Part shown: positions 8,400-16,203 of the stretch, one piece after another
How the letters are laid out: each line of letters starts with the position of its first letter
Position numbering within the stretch: position 1 is the first letter of the stretch
Origin: Nonlabens arenilitoris
Lineage (GTDB): Bacteria; Bacteroidota; Bacteroidia; Flavobacteriales; Flavobacteriaceae
Direction of reading: 5' to 3'
Length of the DNA: 64,000 bases
Assembly: GCF_002954765.1 (NCBI RefSeq)
Contig: NZ_MTPW01000001.1
Span: forward strand, 691,001-755,000
Position numbers and translations under genes: made by a program
The notes under the pieces: generated by a model
Told to the model about the DNA's origin: nothing
The model's database searches: none
Seen by the model: the letters and a program-made list of their open reading frames with translations, nothing else

Positions 8400-9659
8400 A
8401 TGAAGAATTTAAAATATGTAATAATGTTAATAGCATTGACGATGGTCAATTGCGCTTTCGCGAAAGCGGAAACAAAAAACTCATCCTGTATAGAAACACT
8501 TGTAACGGACTGGTCAGGAACCTGGGACACGTCATTTGGGCAGGTAATTTTAAACCAGAAAAATCAATATGTAGTAGGAACTTACAGAGAATTAGGCGCC
8601 ATTAGATCACTTACCACCATGGGAACAGCTTTTTATGGAGAGTTTGACAACAATGGACGCGTGGGCTATTTCAAATGGATTAAATCTGGTAATTCTTTTA
8701 CAGGAACATGGGGATGGACTGCAAGCCACGAACAAGGCGTCTGGAACGGAACAAAAACTACCGATGCTGCCCAAAACTACATCAAAGGAAAATGGACTAC
8801 GACATATGGTGAGCTAGATTTTATAAATAGCAAGACGGGCATTATGGTTGCTCATTATGGAAATAATGGTGGTATGGTATGGGGCAAAATGAATCATACT
8901 ACAGGAATTTTTACTGGCAAATACAGAAGAAAACTAGGTGCTGTTAATGAAACTTGTTCTTTCATTTTTAAGAATACCACGTTCCAAGGTAAATTCAATA
9001 ATCGTGCTTACGGTAGCTGGAATGGACATCGTAAAACGGCTAATATTTCTACAGCAGCTGCGGCTTCATCAACGGTTGGCAATTCAAATAATATCCTAAA
9101 ATTTAAAATCACTTTGAACACTTTTAAATGCAATAAATCAGACAACTTGCGAAATCGAGAAATAGGCTCAATGAATATTTTTTTTAGGTTACAAAATAAA
9201 AATGGGAGCTATGAAACATCAGATGAAAGTTCATTATCAAACCCTTGTTATAATGGGTATTGTAAACTTTATAGAGATAACAATCCAAATAGATATGCCG
9301 TAGGTACAAATACCGATGTGCAAAATTACTTAGTCTTTGAATATCAAGAAAGCGATTATAAGAAAAGCTATATTGATTTTCAATTCTCAGAGGAATACCC
9401 AGGAATACAACGTGTTAAAGAAGAAAACGAGATTTATCTACCTCAAATTTTAGATTTTCTGACAGGTAAAACAAACGCTTCTGATTACCCATTAGTATCG
9501 GGACATAATGGTCGCCGAAGGATTCCAAACACGCACAATTCCTTTTGGTTAGAAACAGTAGGAAACAAAAGATATGCAAGAGGTTACTCTGACGTAAAAG
9601 AAGTTAATAAAGGGAAAATAGCATTCGGCTATCACTATACCATTGAACTAGTAGATTAA
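8400..9659 (+). CDS. Secreted Gly/Trp-rich protein, paralogue B
   Basis: 419 residues. The signal peptide ends near CAFAKA, and that stretch is encoded by a perfect copy of the genomic palindrome (8453-8468). Two N-terminal units (about 35-120 and 122-205) follow the pattern GTWDTSFGQVIL / GKWTTTYGELDF, then G.Y...G, G.F...G.W and WNG. The C-terminal half aligns with paralogue A (GSMNIFFRLQNKNG; NGRRRIPNTHNSFWL; ARGYSDV). A low-complexity Ala/Ser linker (TAAAASS) joins the halves. Four Cys lie in the C-terminal half and are absent from A. Function unknown; the fold recalls lipocalin-like beta sheets in bacterial surface proteins. Confidence 0.8.
   Translation: MKNLKYVIMLIALTMVNCAFAKAETKNSSCIETLVTDWSGTWDTSFGQVILNQKNQYVVGTYRELGAIRSLTTMGTAFYGEFDNNGRVGYFKWIKSGNSFTGTWGWTASHEQGVWNGTKTTDAAQNYIKGKWTTTYGELDFINSKTGIMVAHYGNNGGMVWGKMNHTTGIFTGKYRRKLGAVNETCSFIFKNTTFQGKFNNRAYGSWNGHRKTANISTAAAASSTVGNSNNILKFKITLNTFKCNKSDNLRNREIGSMNIFFRLQNKNGSYETSDESSLSNPCYNGYCKLYRDNNPNRYAVGTNTDVQNYLVFEYQESDYKKSYIDFQFSEEYPGIQRVKEENEIYLPQILDFLTGKTNASDYPLVSGHNGRRRIPNTHNSFWLETVGNKRYARGYSDVKEVNKGKIAFGYHYTIELVD
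8453..8468. repeat. Genomic palindrome copy 2 (perfect, inside coding sequence)
   Basis: Perfect CGCTTTCGCGAAAGCG inside the signal-peptide region of the 8400 gene, translated as AFAKA. Confidence 0.95.
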
Positions 9660-9681
9660 TAAAAATAAAAACCAACAAATC

Positions 9682-10173
9682 ATGAAAGTACTATTTATAA
9701 CCATCACATTACTATTCACAACTTTTTGTTGCGCACAAAGAATAGATGGAAAACTACTCATAAACAATTCCTCAAAAATTGAAATCAAGCTCAAAGATGG
9801 CAACGCAGTGGAACTTTTTAAACAATTCAAAATAGGCACCTACCAAGTGAAATTTATTTTTGAAGGCAAAGGACTTCCTTTAGATGAACAAAACCGTCAA
9901 GTAGCTTTAGTAGAATTTGAAACCACTCTTTTTAAAGACGGAAAACAAATTGGGACTGTAAAAAGAAAGCCTATGCCGTTTTTCCCTGGTGAAATGCTAG
10001 AGCCAGTAGAATCTTTTGACATCATTCATTTACTTTCTAAAACAGGAAGCAAATTATCCCCATCTGCCTATCCAGGTAAAGTACCACCAGGTAAGTATGA
10101 AGTGCAAATCTCAGCAAACGTGATAGGTGGTAAAGGAAGTATAGCGCCTATTTCAATAATCATTTTTATATAA
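9682..10173 (+). CDS. Small secreted protein of unknown function
   Basis: 163 residues with a clear signal peptide (cleavage near CCAQ). The mature part is predicted mostly beta: it opens with RIDGKLLINNSSKIEIKLKD and has a central KVKF/FEGKGLP and VEFETTLFKDGKQIGTVKR. It ends GKYEVQISANVIGGKGSIAP with a hydrophobic tail. I do not recognise a family. It is the fourth gene of the export operon, 22 bp after paralogue B and 5 bp before the lipoprotein gene. Confidence 0.72.
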   Translation: MKVLFITITLLFTTFCCAQRIDGKLLINNSSKIEIKLKDGNAVELFKQFKIGTYQVKFIFEGKGLPLDEQNRQVALVEFETTLFKDGKQIGTVKRKPMPFFPGEMLEPVESFDIIHLLSKTGSKLSPSAYPGKVPPGKYEVQISANVIGGKGSIAPISIIIFI

Positions 10174-10178
10174 TTAAC

Positions 10179-10742
10179 ATGAAGAATCTATCGTACCTAA
10201 GCATCATTCTATTAATATTAATAGGTTGTAAGCAAACTAACACATCAGATGATGTCTCTTTTGATTCAGGTAATGCTGTAACGAGTACAGATCGATATGA
10301 TGGTCCATTATTAAAAGTCAGTGATATTCCTTATGCCTGTGATCATCTCAACGTAGAAAATATTAAAAAATGGTACAATCTGGAAAAAGTAGTATGGCTG
10401 GCAAAACCGAGTAATCAAGGTCTTGAAAATTCATGTAGCGCAGCTTTTTATGCTGGTTCAACAAATACAAATGTGAGCATACAAGTTTATGACTATCGCT
10501 CCTTAGAAGATTTGAATACTGATATACAAATACTGAATAAAATGAATTTTGAAAAGCTTGATATATTTAATTATCCGGCATACTGGTCTGGTGGTGAAGT
10601 ATATCAAAAGGCACTAACCGTCTTTTATAAAGGATTGAAAATTGTGGTCACACAACCTGCTAGAGATTTTTTTGATGAAGCTACCCATAGAAAAAGATCT
10701 ATTATAATAGCAAAAGAATATCTAGAGACATTTCAAAACTAG
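10179..10742 (+). CDS. Lipoprotein of unknown function
   Basis: 187 residues with a lipobox LIGC at about 14-17. The mature protein begins with a polar linker and then DIPYACDHLNVENIKKWYNL. It has two further Cys (ACDHL and SCSAAF) that could form a disulfide, and a C-terminal helix (IIIAKEYLETFQ). No family recognised. It is the last gene of the export operon; 246 bp without a gene follow. Confidence 0.75.
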   Translation: MKNLSYLSIILLILIGCKQTNTSDDVSFDSGNAVTSTDRYDGPLLKVSDIPYACDHLNVENIKKWYNLEKVVWLAKPSNQGLENSCSAAFYAGSTNTNVSIQVYDYRSLEDLNTDIQILNKMNFEKLDIFNYPAYWSGGEVYQKALTVFYKGLKIVVTQPARDFFDEATHRKRSIIIAKEYLETFQN

Positions 10743-10808
10743 AATTATGAATTCAATATTTATAAAGTAGGCCTATAGTTTTTTGGTGATGAAATTTTGT
10801 TTTAAATA

Positions 10809-10824
10809 CGCTTTCGCAAAAGCG
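10809..10824. repeat. Genomic palindrome copy 3 (one change)
   Basis: CGCTTTCGCAAAAGCG, 66 nt after the stop of the lipoprotein gene. The flanking TA..TA extends the inverted repeat. The rest of 10743-10988 shows only a weak AT inverted repeat at 10858-10875. Confidence 0.85.
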
Positions 10825-10988
10825 TAAACTACATCATCACTAGTACATTTTAAAAGTTAAATCTTTAAGATTTTTAATTACAAAAGCATAAAATAGTCTT
10901 AAATAAGCTTTTTATTTTATCATAATAAATCCAATTTATTGATTTACTCGTATCACCAGCATGAGTCAAAAAATCAAATAAATCAAAA

Positions 10989-11861
10989 ATGTATATTATG
11001 AGAAAATCAAATTTATTCATAGCGGTAACTGCCGCTGCAGTACTAGCCAGTTGTGTATCTAAAAAGAAATATGTCGAATTAGAAACTAATTATAACGATA
11101 CCAGATCAGAACTTCAAAAAACTAGGGTTGCAAAGGAAGATCTTGAGAATAAAATGGAACAAATAGAGATGCGTGTAGAACGTTATAATGCTAAAATAGC
11201 ATCTCTAAAATCAGATCAAGATGGTATGATGGTATCCACTGATGGAGGATCATTAGTGCTATCAAAAAATAACAAAAAGGCGATGCGCAAAACATTGCAA
11301 GATGTGCCTGCCGCAAAACTTGCTGGAGCAACTACCTTAAAAGATTCACTTAATATAGCCATAGCACACAACATCGCAAAAAAGATGGGCTCTACCGCTA
11401 GCGATAAAGATCTTAACGTATCCATAGAGGAAACAGTAGTAATGATCAATATAGATGATGACCTTTTATTTAAAGATAGTAGCTATAGAGTAAGTAATGA
11501 TGCCGATGAAATTCTAGCTAAAATAGCTGAGGTCGTTGCCTCTGAACCGTCATTAGAAATCCTAGTAGAAGGACATACAGATAGTCGCACGGTAAAGCAA
11601 GGTAGTTACATTAAAGATAACTGGGATTTAAGTACAGAACGTAGTGCCGCTATTGTTAGAAGGTTGGAAGAAAAATTTGGCGTTGCTCCAGAGCAATTAA
11701 TAGTTGCAGGTAGAGCTAGTTATGACCCTATTGTTGCAAATGACAGCAAAGATAATATGGCTAGAAATCGCAGAACACAAATCGTTATCATGCCTAATTT
11801 AGATAAGTTTTTTGCGATGTTAAATAACAACGAGCAACTACTTAGCGAGAACGATAAGTAA
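10989..11861 (+). CDS. OmpA-family peptidoglycan-binding lipoprotein
   Basis: 290 residues from the first ATG. The fourth codon (ATG at 10998) gives a cleaner lipoprotein signal MRKSNLFIAVTAAAVLASC and is likely the true start. A coiled coil spans about 28-75 (ELETNYNDTRSELQ...). The OmpA C-terminal domain lies at about 145-275, with EGHTDSRTV, LSTERSAAIVRRLEEKFG and NRRTQIVIM. This architecture (lipobox, coiled coil, OmpA) matches Bacteroidetes outer-membrane anchors that bind peptidoglycan. A strong terminator follows. Confidence 0.88.
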   Translation: MYIMRKSNLFIAVTAAAVLASCVSKKKYVELETNYNDTRSELQKTRVAKEDLENKMEQIEMRVERYNAKIASLKSDQDGMMVSTDGGSLVLSKNNKKAMRKTLQDVPAAKLAGATTLKDSLNIAIAHNIAKKMGSTASDKDLNVSIEETVVMINIDDDLLFKDSSYRVSNDADEILAKIAEVVASEPSLEILVEGHTDSRTVKQGSYIKDNWDLSTERSAAIVRRLEEKFGVAPEQLIVAGRASYDPIVANDSKDNMARNRRTQIVIMPNLDKFFAMLNNNEQLLSENDK

Positions 11862-11881
11862 AACAATAACCATCCAATTTT

Positions 11882-11916
11882 AAAAAGGCTCTCTATTCCT
11901 AGAGAGCCTTTTTTTT
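11882..11916 (+). terminator. Rho-independent terminator after the OmpA lipoprotein
   Basis: The stem AAAGGCTCTCT / AGAGAGCCTTT with a short loop is followed by a run of T. The A-run on the other side lets it also serve the convergent M16 peptidase gene, which stops at 11937. Confidence 0.9.
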
Positions 11917-11936
11917 ATAATTATTCTTAAGTATCC

Positions 11937-14786
11937 TTACTTTTTAAGTTCTGTTGTATCTGGATTAAGTAATATAGGTGCTCCATACCCTAAATCCTTC
12001 ATGCGGTTCATTTGACTAGCCGCATCACCTACGATTAAATAAATCATTTGATCAGGATTTAAGTAGTCATTAGTCAGTCGTTTTACGTCTTCTATAGTCA
12101 TGTTTTCTACTTCTTGCTCGCGTTTCTTAAGGTAGTCCTTATCAAAACCATATGAGCTCATATTGTCTAACATACCTAGTTTTGCAGATGCTGTTTCTAG
12201 TCGGCGAGCGTTACTTTTTATCATATAGCTCTTAGTCACTTCTAAATCTTCTTCTGTAAAACCTGCACCATATTGCTCTATTATTTCTTTTACCAAAGCT
12301 GCAGATTCATAAGTCACATTAGTACGCACACTACTGGATATGCTAAAAGAACCTGCAAGATCAGTTCCACCGAACCTAGAACCTATCCCATAAGTATATC
12401 CTTTACCTTCACGCAATTGTTGAGTTAATTGAGAAGCAAAACTACCACCTCCTAGACGATAATTCATTACCTGTGCAGCATAGAAATCTTTATCTGTCAC
12501 TTTTAAAGCAGGATATCCAAAGTTAATGACCGACTGCTTTGCACCTGGCACATCATAAAAATAAACGGCTGCTTTCTCAGGCCTGTTGACTTCGGGTAAT
12601 TCTGGGAAGACAACATCTTTACTTGGCCAAGATTCATTTAAAGATTTTAAGCTTGACGCTGCTTTAGATTCATCAATAGCACCCACAAATTTAAAGGTGG
12701 CTAAATTTGAAGCTATATAATTATTATAATAATCTTTTAAATCTTGAATAGTAATTGATTGAACACTTTGTTCTGTACCAGCACCATTTCTAGATAAAAT
12801 ATTATTCTCGCCATACAGTAATTTAGAAAATTCGTTTGAAGCGATAGCATTAGGGTTTGCTTTACGTTGCTCAATCTGACTGAGAACATCTTGTTTTAAT
12901 AAATTAAATTCAGTCTCGTCAAATCGTGGTTCTAAAATCATTTCTTGAACTAGCGCCATTGTTTTATCATAGTTGCGCGCAAGAGTCGTACCTGCAACAG
13001 TGATAGACTGGTCACCAGCATAAAAATAAATACTAGCACCTAATGATTCAATAGCGTTTTCTAACTCTTCTGGTGTTTTAGTAGCTGTACCACGCATCAT
13101 TAAATCTGCAAGTAAATTTGAAACACCAACTTTATCGATATTCTCTAATAGCATTCCACCTTTAATATCCATACTAAACTCGACTAAAGGAACTTCATTG
13201 CTAGTAATACCGTAGTATTTCATACCAGATGATAATTCATCTTGCCATACATCGGGAGTTTTTAAACTAGGAGCTTCTCCATAAGACGGTTCTACAGATC
13301 TATCAAAAGTTGATGGCGTTTTCTCATATGTAGCTTTAATGCTCGCGTCAAAACTCTCTTCGGCGCCAGGAATAATCTGCTCTTCAACAACCTCAGCAAG
13401 TGTAGAACCTGTAAGGATTAAGTCTTTTTGATCACGAGGCACAAAGCTAGTAGCGATATAAGGTTTTCCCTTTATATATTTCTCATAAACACGCATAACA
13501 TCTTCTCGTGTCACGTTCAAAATATTCTGAACATCTTGCGACACAAAACCAGCATCGCCAGCAAACATTTCATATTGCGCTAGCTGGAAACCTTTCCCTA
13601 GCGCACTACTTAATCCTCTATAAAAACTTGTTTCTTGACCAGCTTTAATACGTTCTAAATCTGCTTGAGATATACCATCTTTTTCAAATAAAGCAAAACC
13701 TTTATCCAATGCAGCAGCAACACTATCCAGTGCAGTTCCATTAAATGCGTTTATAGAAATTGTTGTTTCACCAGCTAGTTCAGACCCATAATTATACATG
13801 GTTACATTACTAGTTAATTGTTCTTGGTCCACCAGCATTTTATTAAGAGGAGCCTTTTTACCAGATGAAAGATACTGTGTTAAAATATCTAGTGCATAAG
13901 CGTCTTTATCATAATCTGCAACTGTAGGCCATGTGTATGTTAATTGAGGAACTCGAGCAAAGTTATCTTCATAATATAACTTTTTTGTTGCCTCAATAGT
14001 AACGGGTTGCTTTGCTAATGGTGCCACTTCTTCTCCTGCAGGAATTTCATCAAAATATTTATGTACCCATGCTTTAGTTTGCTCCATGTTAAAGTCACCA
14101 GCGATAGTCAATACGGTATTATTAGGCGTGTACCAGCGACGATAAAATTCCTTTACATCATCTAATGTTGCATTCTGTAAATCTTCTAGTGAACCTATCA
14201 CTTGCCAATTATATGGATGATCTTTAGGATATAGATTTTTACCTACCACGTATCGCACATGACCATATGGTCTATTATCTACGCTTTGTCTTTTTTCATT
14301 TTTAACGACCTGTTTCTCCTTAGCAAGAACAGGATCCGTAACTGTGTTGACAAACCATCCTAACTTATCAGCCTCAGCCCATATCATTTTTTCTAGCGCA
14401 TCTTTAGGCACCGTTTGGTAATAATTTGTACGATCTCGACTCGTAGATCCATTTGCACCAGATCCACCTATACGAGCACTCATTGCATCTAGTCCACCTT
14501 TCCCTAAGTTTTCAGATTCCAAGAATAATAAATGTTCAAAAAGGTGTGCAAATCCTGTACGACCTTCTTTTTCTCGCGCACTACCTACGTGTACAGTAAG
14601 CGCTACAGCAGCTACAGGATCTGAGTGATCTTGATGTAAAATAACGGTAAGACCATTATCCAGCGTCATTTTTTCAAACGCAACATCTAATGTCACCTCA
14701 TCATTATCTTGGGAAACTACCTTGTCATTCTTACATGATAGTAAAAAAGCAACCATACATAAGGCCGCAAAAAATCTGATATTCAT
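11937..14786 (-). CDS. M16 family zinc metallopeptidase lipoprotein, two-unit form
   Basis: 949 residues with a lipobox near LLSC (Cys18). The first M16 unit holds the inverted zinc motif HLFEH (His81, Glu84, His85) and a downstream third-ligand region (KEKQVVKNEKRQ, around 156-167). The second unit (about 515-930) has the M16 fold (SGMKYYGITSNEVPLVEFSMD, REGKGYTYGIGSRFGG) but no HxxEH, as is normal for the C-terminal half of pitrilysin-like proteins. It should degrade peptides in the periplasm or at the outer membrane. It stands alone, convergent with the OmpA gene. Confidence 0.92.
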   Translation of the reverse strand: MNIRFFAALCMVAFLLSCKNDKVVSQDNDEVTLDVAFEKMTLDNGLTVILHQDHSDPVAAVALTVHVGSAREKEGRTGFAHLFEHLLFLESENLGKGGLDAMSARIGGSGANGSTSRDRTNYYQTVPKDALEKMIWAEADKLGWFVNTVTDPVLAKEKQVVKNEKRQSVDNRPYGHVRYVVGKNLYPKDHPYNWQVIGSLEDLQNATLDDVKEFYRRWYTPNNTVLTIAGDFNMEQTKAWVHKYFDEIPAGEEVAPLAKQPVTIEATKKLYYEDNFARVPQLTYTWPTVADYDKDAYALDILTQYLSSGKKAPLNKMLVDQEQLTSNVTMYNYGSELAGETTISINAFNGTALDSVAAALDKGFALFEKDGISQADLERIKAGQETSFYRGLSSALGKGFQLAQYEMFAGDAGFVSQDVQNILNVTREDVMRVYEKYIKGKPYIATSFVPRDQKDLILTGSTLAEVVEEQIIPGAEESFDASIKATYEKTPSTFDRSVEPSYGEAPSLKTPDVWQDELSSGMKYYGITSNEVPLVEFSMDIKGGMLLENIDKVGVSNLLADLMMRGTATKTPEELENAIESLGASIYFYAGDQSITVAGTTLARNYDKTMALVQEMILEPRFDETEFNLLKQDVLSQIEQRKANPNAIASNEFSKLLYGENNILSRNGAGTEQSVQSITIQDLKDYYNNYIASNLATFKFVGAIDESKAASSLKSLNESWPSKDVVFPELPEVNRPEKAAVYFYDVPGAKQSVINFGYPALKVTDKDFYAAQVMNYRLGGGSFASQLTQQLREGKGYTYGIGSRFGGTDLAGSFSISSSVRTNVTYESAALVKEIIEQYGAGFTEEDLEVTKSYMIKSNARRLETASAKLGMLDNMSSYGFDKDYLKKREQEVENMTIEDVKRLTNDYLNPDQMIYLIVGDAASQMNRMKDLGYGAPILLNPDTTELKK

Positions 14787-14870
14787 GGTTATTGATTTAA
14801 GGCCATGAAGTTAATCAAATCTCTTATTATCTATGGTTAAGATATTGAAATTTGGTCATCTTTATAATTA

Positions 14871-14886
14871 CGCTTTCGCGAAAGCG
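14871..14886. repeat. Genomic palindrome copy 4 (perfect)
   Basis: Perfect CGCTTTCGCGAAAGCG, 18 nt after the stop of the small membrane protein gene (minus strand) and upstream of the M16 gene. The flanks TTA..TAA extend the inverted repeat. Confidence 0.95.
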
Positions 14887-14904
14887 TAACTAAAAAACAT
14901 ACTT

Positions 14905-15153
14905 CTATTCTTGAGCACTATCTTCACTAGCAATGACCTCTTTTTTAATGAATAAGTAGTAAGCATTAATCAAAATGATTGCAAGGTTAGTAATTACAAC
15001 CGGAATACTATCTAGCATAAATCCATAGATTACAAAAAGTAAACAGCCTAAAGAATTGAACCAACGTAGTTTTTTGAGGTCTTTGCGTGTAAATGAGAAT
15101 AGCAATACGGCACTAGCTGCATAGCCTATGAATTCTGTTAGAGTAATGTCCAT
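14905..15153 (-). CDS. Small three-helix membrane protein, YgjV-like
   Basis: 82 residues with three hydrophobic segments (about 7-22, 31-48, 50-68) and basic loops (TRKDLKKLRWF). The pattern FIGY..S..LLFSFTRKD..KLRWFNS.G...F..YG resembles the YgjV-type inner-membrane family and, more distantly, half-size PQ-loop transporters. Role unknown. It lies downstream of the initiator tRNA on the same strand; the tRNA terminator separates them. Confidence 0.7.
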   Translation of the reverse strand: MDITLTEFIGYAASAVLLFSFTRKDLKKLRWFNSLGCLLFVIYGFMLDSIPVVITNLAIILINAYYLFIKKEVIASEDSAQE

Positions 15154-15195
15154 GGAAATAATATTAAAGCTGTAAAGGTAGTTTTAAAGAAACAA

Positions 15196-15226
15196 AAAAG
15201 CCGATTCAAAAATGAATCGGCTTTTA
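15196..15226 (-). terminator. Terminator after tRNA-fMet
   Basis: Hairpin AAGCCGATTCA / TGAATCGGCTT with an A/T-run on the plus strand that becomes a U-tract for minus-strand transcription, immediately downstream of the tRNA. Confidence 0.88.
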
Positions 15227-15231
15227 CTTAG

Positions 15232-15304
<73 letters not shown>

Positions 15305-15330
15305 ATGTAACGTTTTGTTATTCTTGGCTT

Positions 15331-15364
15331 TTAACCTTCGAGTAATAAGCTCGACAAACTATCC
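15331..15364 (-). pseudogene. Degenerate tRNA-fMet-like relic
   Basis: Just upstream of tRNA-fMet, a stretch aligns to its anticodon and D-side region: about 23 of 29 positions match, and most differences are G to A or C to T. The anticodon stem is still paired (TCGAG/CTCGA, 15350-15354 and 15338-15342) around the loop CTTATTA. The acceptor and T arms are not recognisable. It looks like a decayed tandem copy. Confidence 0.5.
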
Positions 15365-15514
15365 GTTTTTATGGATGGCAAATATACATCTAATTTAGAG
15401 TTCTCACAAGAAGAAATCTTAAGATATTTATAAATCATGTTAAGCTCTTCTCAATTGAGGTGATATTAAGAACTTAAGCAACTCTTATATAGTATCTTAA
15501 ATAAAAAAATCAAT

Positions 15515-15979
15515 ATGAAAACTACAGTCCAAACAGAGAAATATTTAAACGATTTACTTGAAAAAACCTATGATGCCCAACGTGGATATGCTAATGCGGC
15601 AGAAATTACTGAGCATGCACAGCTTAAAAGATGGTTTGCAGAGCAAGGAGCAAGAAGGACACATTATGCTGCGTCTTTAACTAAAGAGTTGAAAGCAATG
15701 AACCAAGATCCTGAACTGGATGGAAGTTTTAAAGGCGATATGCACCGTGGATGGATGAACTTAAAAGCGGCTTTAAGTATCAATAAAGACGAAGCTATAT
15801 TAGAAGAGTGTATCACAGGAGAGAAGAAAGCTATTGAAGAGTACACTGCAGTACTAGAGAACAAATCTGAGTTACCACCTACAGTAGTTTCTATACTAGA
15901 AGCACAGAAAGATGAGATACAATCTACAGTGAATACAATTAGACGATTAGAAGATATTGCAGATGATCACAACCTGTAA
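15515..15979 (+). CDS. PA2169-type four-helix-bundle protein (DUF2383, ferritin-like)
   Basis: 154 residues, all helical. The helices fit the PA2169/DUF2383 family: YLNDLLEKTYDAQRGYANAAE, AQLKRWFAEQGARRTHYAASL, then EECITGEKKAIEEYTAVLE and LEAQKDEIQSTVNTIRRLE. Acidic/His residues such as E..AQR.Y and R.HYA fit a ferritin-like bundle, although a metal site is not certain. Family members often appear under stress conditions. It is a single gene with its own terminator, no signal peptide. Confidence 0.85.
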   Translation: MKTTVQTEKYLNDLLEKTYDAQRGYANAAEITEHAQLKRWFAEQGARRTHYAASLTKELKAMNQDPELDGSFKGDMHRGWMNLKAALSINKDEAILEECITGEKKAIEEYTAVLENKSELPPTVVSILEAQKDEIQSTVNTIRRLEDIADDHNL

Positions 15980-15997
15980 TCAAAAAGAATAGTCAAT

Positions 15998-16026
15998 AAA
16001 AAGCGGTGTAAGACCGCTTTTTTTTA
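15998..16026. terminator. Bidirectional terminator between convergent genes
   Basis: AAAAGCGGT / ACCGCTTTT hairpin flanked by A-run on the left and T-run on the right. It serves the four-helix protein gene (plus) and the tolC-CPXCG transcript (minus), whose stop codon it overlaps. Confidence 0.88.
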
Positions 16027-16203
16027 TTGACCTATTTCTCTAGCTTCAAAAGAAGTTAATTCTCCGTCATCAAATCCTACCTGTAACTCAATGGGATTAC
16101 AACACACTTCACAGTCCTCTACATAAGTTTGAGAGTATGCAGAATCTAATAGCATAGATATTTCTTGCCAGCAGTGTGGACACATGAAAAAATGTTCTAT
16201 CAT
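16024..16203 (-). CDS. Small Cys-rich CPXCG-type protein
   Basis: A 59-residue ORF, MIEHFFMCPHCWQEISM and onwards, with four key Cys in CPHC and CEVCC and a C-terminal ESFE-like acidic tail (GELTSFEAREIGQ). This is the CPXCG small protein family, probably a zinc knuckle. Its ATG overlaps the tolC stop as ATGA (16200-16203), so it is translationally coupled to tolC. No signal peptide, so cytoplasmic. Role unknown. Confidence 0.8.
   Translation of the reverse strand: MIEHFFMCPHCWQEISMLLDSAYSQTYVEDCEVCCNPIELQVGFDDGELTSFEAREIGQ

Noticed and set aside
8635..8817. Short plus-strand ORF within the 8400 gene
   Set aside because: It is in another frame of a gene with a clear signal peptide and a paralogue, with no start context of its own.
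10858..10875. AT inverted repeat as a terminator of the export operon
   Set aside because: The stem is only A/T-rich (AAATCTT/AAGATTT) and not followed by a clear T-run, so it is too weak to call.
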